From an uncultured Bacteroidales bacterium (GTDB taxonomy: Bacteria; Bacteroidota; Bacteroidia; Bacteroidales; Muribaculaceae), in NCBI GenBank assembly GCA_900547755.1, contig URIC01000046.1, forward strand, positions 1 through 19,387: 19,387 bases of DNA, in the 5' to 3' direction. The position numbers and the translations under genes were made by a program. Below are positions 14,719 through 19,387 of this stretch, in pieces (the stretch's first letter is position 1; each line of letters begins with the position of its first letter). The notes beneath the pieces are model-generated. The model was not told the DNA's origin and made no database searches. It saw only the letters and a program-made list of their open reading frames with translations.

Positions 14719-17040
14719 ATGAAGCATCTCTTACCGCTCGCACTGCTTTGCGCTATCGGCATTCCGGCCCTCAACGCGCAGACAGTGACGATTCTTGACA
14801 AGCAAGGTGTATCCCACAAGTTCAATACCGACTATGTGCAGGAAATAACATTCTCTGACAAGGAGGTTGTGGAGCCTATGGAATTCACCACCCTCACAGC
14901 CGAGGCTTACGGCAACGGCAACGCTGAACTGGATTTCCGAGGCGACGGCCTCCCTATTGTACACCTTGACCTGTACGGCACCTCCCAGGCTCTCTATCTT
15001 GAGACCGGTGTATATGATGTGGCCGCTTCTGGTTCTGAAATGTATATCAAGACCGACCCCTCCTACACTTATGTGTATGAGGAGACCGTGCAGACCCCTA
15101 TCGTAGGCGGCCGGATGACCGTGGAGGAAGGTATGGAAGGCGCATACGACATCACCTTCGCCTTCGACCTGGAGGATGGCCGTGTCATAAACGGTCATTG
15201 GGCAGGTCTGATTCCCGGTTACGGCAAGATTATGAACCTCACCGCCTCCCAGGCCTCGCAGGTTGAGCTCAACTCCCCCGAAGCCGGTCAGATGCGTATC
15301 CGCCTCAGCGGCGAGAACTATTTCGAGGCTACGGTCGACTTCTACCTTGAACCCGGCTCCGTCACTATTCCCGAAGGCAACTACCCCTATTCCGCCGACA
15401 AGACAGCCGGCTCCATAGGAGGTCTCTGCGAGATTAATTTCTCCAGTCCCGACTTCAAGAGTTCTGTAGGCAACGCCAAGGATGGTTTCGCATTCATGCG
15501 CGACGGCGCCCTCACTATCTGTCTTGACCTGGAGGACGGCCGCACCGCGAATATCGCTTTCAACGGTCAGATAAAGTATCTGGAAGGCTCTGACGATTCT
15601 ATCAACACCACTTTCACGCAGACTGAAGTGAGTGTATACGGAGGTGGCAATGCCGGCATAACATTCAGCAATGACGAGGGCTACAAGGTGCTGCTTGACG
15701 TATACGGACCTCAGGATGCCGTTTATCTTCATACCGGCACTTACAATGTGTCTGCCGATAACTCCCCCTTCAGTATTCAGACCGGCAATTACACAAACGC
15801 CACGGTTGACGACACCACGTTGGGGATTGCTTCCGGTACGATGGATGTCACTGAAAACGCCGAGGGCGCATACGCCATAACCATGAATTTCACCCTCTCC
15901 GACGGTCGCGTCATGCACGGTTCATGGACAGGCCTGCTGCCTAAATATGGCCGCATTTTAATGCTCACCGCCAACAAGGCCCAGCAGATAGAACTCCGCG
16001 CTGACGCATCCGTCCCCGGCCAGATGCGCCTCCGCTTCAACGACTCCGATTATACTTTCGAGTCCACGGTCGACTTCTATCTTGAGCCAGGTACCGCCAC
16101 GTTGCCTGTCGACACTAATTATAGTTTCTCGGAAGACAAGACTCCCGGCACCATCGGTCCGGATACTTCCGTCGACTTATATAACCCCTCTACTTCATCC
16201 AAGGCCAAGGCCGGCAGTGTCGTCTTCGTCCGCCCCGGTTCCATTAATCTGGCTCTTGACCTGGAGGATGGCCGTACCGTCAACATCTCCTTCAACGGCG
16301 AGGTGACCTACCTTCCTGCCGAAGTAGAAGAAATCACATACACTTCATGTACTCCAGTTGTATACAGTAACGGCAATGTCGAGCTCAAATTGAACGGCGG
16401 TGAGAATGACCCTCAGTTATCGCTTGACGTGTACGGTCCTACCGATGCCGTCTACCTTCAGCCCGGAACTTACACAGTGGCCTCCACTTCTAATCCCTGG
16501 GAAATCAACATAGGCTATTCTACTGTAGTAAAGGGCGGCGCATCTCTCAAGCCCGCTTCCGGAACAATGACCGTGACCCTTGACGGCAACGACCAATACA
16601 TTATCGCTGTCGACCTGGTGCTCTCCGACGGTTCTGCGCTCAAAGGTACATGGACAGGTCTGCTTTCCAAATATGGCAAGTATGTGGTTTACAAGGCTAA
16701 TTCCGCAAAACAGGTGAATGTCAATGACGCGGCTCCCGGTCAGATACGTATCCTCTTTGCCGATGCCGACTATTCCATAGAAGCCCGTGTGGATTTCTTC
16801 GTCAATCCCTCCGACACTACTATCCCCACAGGTATGTACAGCTATGCCACAACCGGAGCGCCTAACACCATCGGCGAGAATACAAGTGTTGAAGTCTACT
16901 CGCCTTACACCAATGTCAAGGCCACAACCGGAAGCTCCGCTTTCGTATTCCCCGCCAACACAAGCGTGTCTCTCTATCTTGAGGATGGCCGCAGAGTGGA
17001 CATCATGTACACCGGTGAAATCACATACCTCTCCGAATAA
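14719..17040 (+). CDS. Exported 773-residue protein with six tandem beta-rich repeat units
   Basis: I do not recognise a named family. Residues 1-20 form a signal peptide (MKHLLPLALLCAIGIPALNA, then QT), with no lipobox at the cleavage site. Residues 21-48 are a short module, VTILDKQGVSHKFNTDYVQEITFSD, shared with the third gene of this operon. Three long repeats follow (about 56-289, 298-534, 537-772), each made of two related halves of about 100-130 residues. First halves contain YLxxGtYxV, SGTMTV, LSDGR...GxWtGLLpKYGk and LTAnkA.Q; second halves contain PGQmRiRf, VDFYLEPG, tIG and LDLEDGRtvnIsFNGeitYL. The two half types look homologous to each other. The protein stops right after the last repeat and has no T9SS-type tail. 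It opens a three-gene operon. It is probably extracytoplasmic, and its role is unknown. Confidence 0.8.
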   Translation: MKHLLPLALLCAIGIPALNAQTVTILDKQGVSHKFNTDYVQEITFSDKEVVEPMEFTTLTAEAYGNGNAELDFRGDGLPIVHLDLYGTSQALYLETGVYDVAASGSEMYIKTDPSYTYVYEETVQTPIVGGRMTVEEGMEGAYDITFAFDLEDGRVINGHWAGLIPGYGKIMNLTASQASQVELNSPEAGQMRIRLSGENYFEATVDFYLEPGSVTIPEGNYPYSADKTAGSIGGLCEINFSSPDFKSSVGNAKDGFAFMRDGALTICLDLEDGRTANIAFNGQIKYLEGSDDSINTTFTQTEVSVYGGGNAGITFSNDEGYKVLLDVYGPQDAVYLHTGTYNVSADNSPFSIQTGNYTNATVDDTTLGIASGTMDVTENAEGAYAITMNFTLSDGRVMHGSWTGLLPKYGRILMLTANKAQQIELRADASVPGQMRLRFNDSDYTFESTVDFYLEPGTATLPVDTNYSFSEDKTPGTIGPDTSVDLYNPSTSSKAKAGSVVFVRPGSINLALDLEDGRTVNISFNGEVTYLPAEVEEITYTSCTPVVYSNGNVELKLNGGENDPQLSLDVYGPTDAVYLQPGTYTVASTSNPWEINIGYSTVVKGGASLKPASGTMTVTLDGNDQYIIAVDLVLSDGSALKGTWTGLLSKYGKYVVYKANSAKQVNVNDAAPGQIRILFADADYSIEARVDFFVNPSDTTIPTGMYSYATTGAPNTIGENTSVEVYSPYTNVKATTGSSAFVFPANTSVSLYLEDGRRVDIMYTGEITYLSE
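14884..15585 (+). repeat. Long coding repeat 1 of 3
   Basis: This encodes residues 56-289 of the 773-residue protein, one A half and one B half. It shares conserved positions with repeats 2 and 3, including GQMRIRL, VDFYLEPG and LDLEDGRTANIAFNG. An 18-base word, GACCTGGAGGATGGCCGT, occurs exactly here at 15166-15183 and again in repeat 2 at 16258-16275. Confidence 0.85.
15610..16320 (+). repeat. Long coding repeat 2 of 3
   Basis: This encodes residues 298-534. It is the copy most similar to repeat 3 in its first half (LDVYGP.DAVYL..GTY.V, GtWTGLL.KYG) and to repeat 1 in its second half (VDFYLEPG, LDLEDGRT). That pattern suggests gene-conversion or mosaic evolution among the copies, although I cannot measure it here. 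Confidence 0.85.
16327..17034 (+). repeat. Long coding repeat 3 of 3
   Basis: This encodes residues 537-772 and runs to the end of the protein. Its second half is the most diverged of the three (VDFFVNPSDTTIPTGMY, LYLEDGRRVDIMYTGEITYL), though the period and landmark residues are kept. Confidence 0.85.
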
Positions 17041-17069
17041 TTCGCTCACATCTTAATTATTTAGAAACA

Positions 17070-17540
17070 ATGAAAAAATATATACTGACGGCCCTGCTGC
17101 TCATAGCCGCCGCTGTCACCCTCAAGGCTGAGGAACTGAATTCTTTTATCCTCAACACCAAGGACGACTCTAAAGTGGAATTCCGATTCGCTTCGAATCC
17201 AGTCATCACTTTCGACGAGGCCGACCTGCTGATTACAGATGCCTCCGAGACTTCTGTCCGGTACCCCATGGCCGACGTTGTCAACATCGTCTTCTCCACT
17301 TACACCTCCTCTGTCAAGGATGTGGACGCGGACCACATTGTGGTCAATCTCACCCGCGACCTCCTGACCGTTTCCGGTCTGCAGGCAGGCGATGACGTGA
17401 ACATCTACAATGTCGACGGCGCTCTCTTGGCTGTCGCTATGGCTGATTCCGATGGCTCCGTAGCCCTTTCTTTGGCTGACCTCGCCGCCGGCGTTTACAT
17501 CGTCAACATGCCCGGCAAAACTTTCAAATTCATCCGTTAA
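17070..17540 (+). CDS. Small exported protein: ITF-type N-terminal module plus T9SS-like C-terminal domain
   Basis: A 156-residue protein with a signal peptide (MKKYILTALLLIAAAVTLKA). Residues 21-77 read FILNTKDDSKVEFRF..NPVITFDEADLLIT....VRYPMADVVNIVF, a two-strand-pair module often seen at the N-terminus of secreted Bacteroidales proteins. Residues 86-156, with VNLTRDLLTVSGLQAGDDV, IYNVDGALL and LADLAAGVYIVNMPGKTFKFIR, resemble a T9SS type A sorting domain. The protein is therefore little more than an N-terminal module joined to a secretion tail, with no separate effector domain. It lies 29 bases after the 773-residue gene and 12 bases before the 535-residue gene, so the three are almost surely one operon. 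It might be a surface partner or anchor for its neighbours (inference). Function unknown. Confidence 0.8.
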   Translation: MKKYILTALLLIAAAVTLKAEELNSFILNTKDDSKVEFRFASNPVITFDEADLLITDASETSVRYPMADVVNIVFSTYTSSVKDVDADHIVVNLTRDLLTVSGLQAGDDVNIYNVDGALLAVAMADSDGSVALSLADLAAGVYIVNMPGKTFKFIR

Positions 17541-17552
17541 AATGTTTAAGTC

Positions 17553-19160
17553 ATGAAAAAAAGCATATTGACAACCCTTCTCTGCGCGGCGGCGCTCTGC
17601 CTAAACGCCCAGAGTTATAAGGTAACCGTCACTACCACCGACGGACAGAAACATACCTACGAGACCGCCGATGTCTCCAAAATAACCTTTGCCGACGCTC
17701 CCGCCTATAATCCTGCGGAGTATGTCTACCAGGCTGAATACCGCACTCAGGAGGACTTGGGCGTATACAAGCTCCGCCTGGCCACTTGCCCCATCGGCGC
17801 GGACAATGAGCCTGCGATAGTGGGCGGTGTGGAGATTGACGCCACTCTTTATGCACCCCAGAGCGCTGACCGCCTCAATGCCGAGCTGCCCTTGGGATAT
17901 TATCTTCCCGCACAGGGGCCCGAGTCCATGAAGTGGGACATCACTAAATCCGGTCTCTATCTGCGTCTCGAAGAGGGCTCCGAAGGCATTTCCACTCAGG
18001 TTCTCGCCGACGGTTCAATAGATGTGCGTCGCTCCGGTTCCGAATATGACATCCGCATGGAGGTCACTCTTCTTACCGGCGAGACCGTAAACCTCCAGTA
18101 CAACGGTCCCCTCAAGTTCGCGCTCTCTAATCTCGAGAGCGACAAGTTCACCGAGGATATCAATGTTGAGTTCACCGGCTGTCAGGGCCGATTCTACGCC
18201 AACTGGTTCTATCCTTTCTGCACAGACATGATGCTCCAGCTCTATAACGGCTCATTCTCTACCGACGGACTTGTGCAGGTGGAGGGCTATTGGCTCAATA
18301 TCCCTATCTATATGCCCAAGAGAGAGGATGTCACCAATCCGAATCAGTCTGTGACCGACGGCGTCTACACTGTCGAGACCCGAAACCTTAACAGCTACTT
18401 CAACATCCCGTTCACCTGGCAGTATGGCCGTATGGTTGACTTGTGGGGTATAATCAGCCCTGCCGATGCTTACGTCACATACACTTCTCAGGATGGCACC
18501 ACCAAGCGCGCGCTGCTCACCTCCGGCACACTCACGGTCTCTGATGACGGACAGACCTTCGTCTTTGACATGGATACCGACATTCCGGGCGTTCACTTCC
18601 ACGGCACATTCTCCGGCGAACCCGATGTACATAATTTTTGCGACAACTCTGCCGAGCTTCTTGCAGTGTCTACCCTTACCGAAGACTATAAACTTGACCT
18701 TGACAAGGGCCAGATGGCTTTCGCATTTAAAAATGACGGATATATAGTCCCCGGCCTCACATGGTACGAGATTTATGTCACCGACCCCGCCTATGCCAAC
18801 TATGACTACTTGCAGATTCATGTCCTCACCGATGCCGAGACTCTGCAGGACGGCACATACACCATCAACAACGGACTCACCTCCGGTACCGGCCTCAAAG
18901 GCGCGGTGACACCCGGTGGCGAAATATCCCTCTCCTGGATGTCCGACCTCTCATCTGCCGATTCCGAAGGCGTACAGAGTGTACTCGCTCCCATAGCGGG
19001 CGGCACGGTCACTATCTCCACTGTGGGAGACTTCCGCCAGCTTGACTTTGACCTGGTTGACAATGCCGGCCATAAGATTACCGGTACTTATAAAGGCAGC
19101 TTCGGAGAGTTCTCTGCGGAGGATATGCAGGCACCTGCGCTCAAAGCCCCGAAAAAGTAA
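17553..19160 (+). CDS. Exported 535-residue protein with about three diverged copies of the operon's repeat unit
   Basis: No named family recognised. Residues 1-20 (MKKSILTTLLCAAALCLNAQ) are a signal peptide. Residues 22-49, KVTVTTTDGQKHTYETADVSKITFAD, match the N-terminal module of the first protein in the operon. About three units follow (91-190, 224-355, 402-520). They keep the pattern 'L.L.v......L..G.Y.i ... G.v.v......y.i.fdl....G....G.y.G' seen in the 773-residue protein. The last is the clearest, with LQDGTYTINNG, GGTVTIS and DLVDNAGHKITGTYKG. The C-terminus (FSAEDMQAPALKAPKK) shows no T9SS-type domain. Its last gene position, 12-base spacing to the upstream gene and the following terminator mark the operon end. 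It is probably periplasmic or surface-exposed. The unit boundaries are approximate. Confidence 0.78.
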   Translation: MKKSILTTLLCAAALCLNAQSYKVTVTTTDGQKHTYETADVSKITFADAPAYNPAEYVYQAEYRTQEDLGVYKLRLATCPIGADNEPAIVGGVEIDATLYAPQSADRLNAELPLGYYLPAQGPESMKWDITKSGLYLRLEEGSEGISTQVLADGSIDVRRSGSEYDIRMEVTLLTGETVNLQYNGPLKFALSNLESDKFTEDINVEFTGCQGRFYANWFYPFCTDMMLQLYNGSFSTDGLVQVEGYWLNIPIYMPKREDVTNPNQSVTDGVYTVETRNLNSYFNIPFTWQYGRMVDLWGIISPADAYVTYTSQDGTTKRALLTSGTLTVSDDGQTFVFDMDTDIPGVHFHGTFSGEPDVHNFCDNSAELLAVSTLTEDYKLDLDKGQMAFAFKNDGYIVPGLTWYEIYVTDPAYANYDYLQIHVLTDAETLQDGTYTINNGLTSGTGLKGAVTPGGEISLSWMSDLSSADSEGVQSVLAPIAGGTVTISTVGDFRQLDFDLVDNAGHKITGTYKGSFGEFSAEDMQAPALKAPKK

Positions 19161-19175
19161 TCTTCCGATAACACT

Positions 19176-19212
19176 AAATCGACAGCTCCGGCCGCACCGG
19201 GGCTGTCGATTT
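19176..19212 (+). terminator. Terminator of the three-gene surface-protein operon
   Basis: Arms 19176-19191 and 19197-19212 form a 16-bp stem with one U-G pair and a 5-base loop (CCGCA). It starts 15 bases after the last stop codon and is followed by an AT-rich ATATATTC stretch; the A/U-rich outer stem (AAATC/GATTT) also supplies U residues. The remaining bases to 19387 show no gene, only AT-rich sequence probably leading to the next transcription unit. Confidence 0.88.
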
Positions 19213-19387
19213 ATATATTCAGGCTCTGTTTTTATGCTCAAACAGCATTTTCCCGATATCTGTAATCGCTCCGATTACCCGTATTGTCCTGATTATTCAA
19301 TTTGCTCCCGAATTTTCCGAAAAAAATATAGCGCTGACAATCAGCGTATTGTAAAAAAGTTCATAAAATAATCGCGAAAATATTTTG

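Noticed and set aside
14731..15918. 395-codon open frame antisense to the 773-residue gene
   Set aside because: The plus-strand protein has a signal peptide and three regular repeats; the antisense frame shows only reflections of them.
15600..17034. Possible CRISPR or non-coding tandem array
   Set aside because: The periodicity is about 700 bases (or half of it) and strictly in frame with a protein; the copies are diverged coding repeats, not short direct repeats with spacers.

Overview
The window looks like chromosomal DNA of a gut-type Bacteroidota, most likely order Bacteroidales. A Muribaculaceae-like relative is my inference, not a proven placement. The signs are starts without clear Shine-Dalgarno sequences, -7 promoter boxes of the TAnnTTTG type, a VorB-type ketoacid:ferredoxin oxidoreductase operon, genes resembling type IX secretion system (T9SS) components PorW and PorZ, and several exported beta-rich proteins, two of them ending in T9SS-like C-terminal domains. 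I see no rRNA, tRNA, CRISPR, insertion sequence or phage gene.

Layout. Positions 1-1607 (minus) hold a 2-oxoacid:ferredoxin oxidoreductase operon in the order ferredoxin subunit, alpha subunit (VorB-like), beta subunit; the beta subunit is cut by the window edge. A small hotdog-fold thioesterase (1839-2207, plus) diverges from it and ends at a strong hairpin terminator shared with the convergent 2304-4487 gene. That gene encodes a 727-residue exported protein with five Fn3/Ig-like repeats and a T9SS-type tail. Then come, all on minus, nhaA (4830-6194), an exported papain-like C1B peptidase (6437-7639) and ychF (7706-8809). Each lies in the same direction, but strong hairpins before nhaA and a clear promoter before ychF suggest separate transcription units.

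Positions 8989-14459 (minus) form a two-gene unit, porW-like then porZ-like, 11 bases apart. In characterised T9SSs, PorW/SprE is a periplasmic outer-membrane lipoprotein linking the trans-envelope machinery, and PorZ belongs to the cell-surface attachment complex that processes cargo tails.

Divergent from porW, 14719-19160 (plus) is a compact three-gene operon of exported proteins that I do not recognise by name. All three begin with a signal peptide and a short 'DG...h.h...V..ITF' module. The first and third carry a repeated ~100-130-residue beta-rich unit (six and about three copies). The small middle protein ends in a T9SS-like C-terminal domain, while the large ones show no such tail. 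The operon closes with a 16-bp-stem terminator at 19176-19212. The remaining bases to 19387 are AT-rich and show no gene.

The most interesting part is the juxtaposition of a T9SS porW-porZ pair with this uncharacterised surface-protein operon. Secondary points are a hairpin-rich leader before nhaA, a G9 tract in a 342-base intergenic region, and a 14-base promoter-like sequence occurring identically upstream of two genes.
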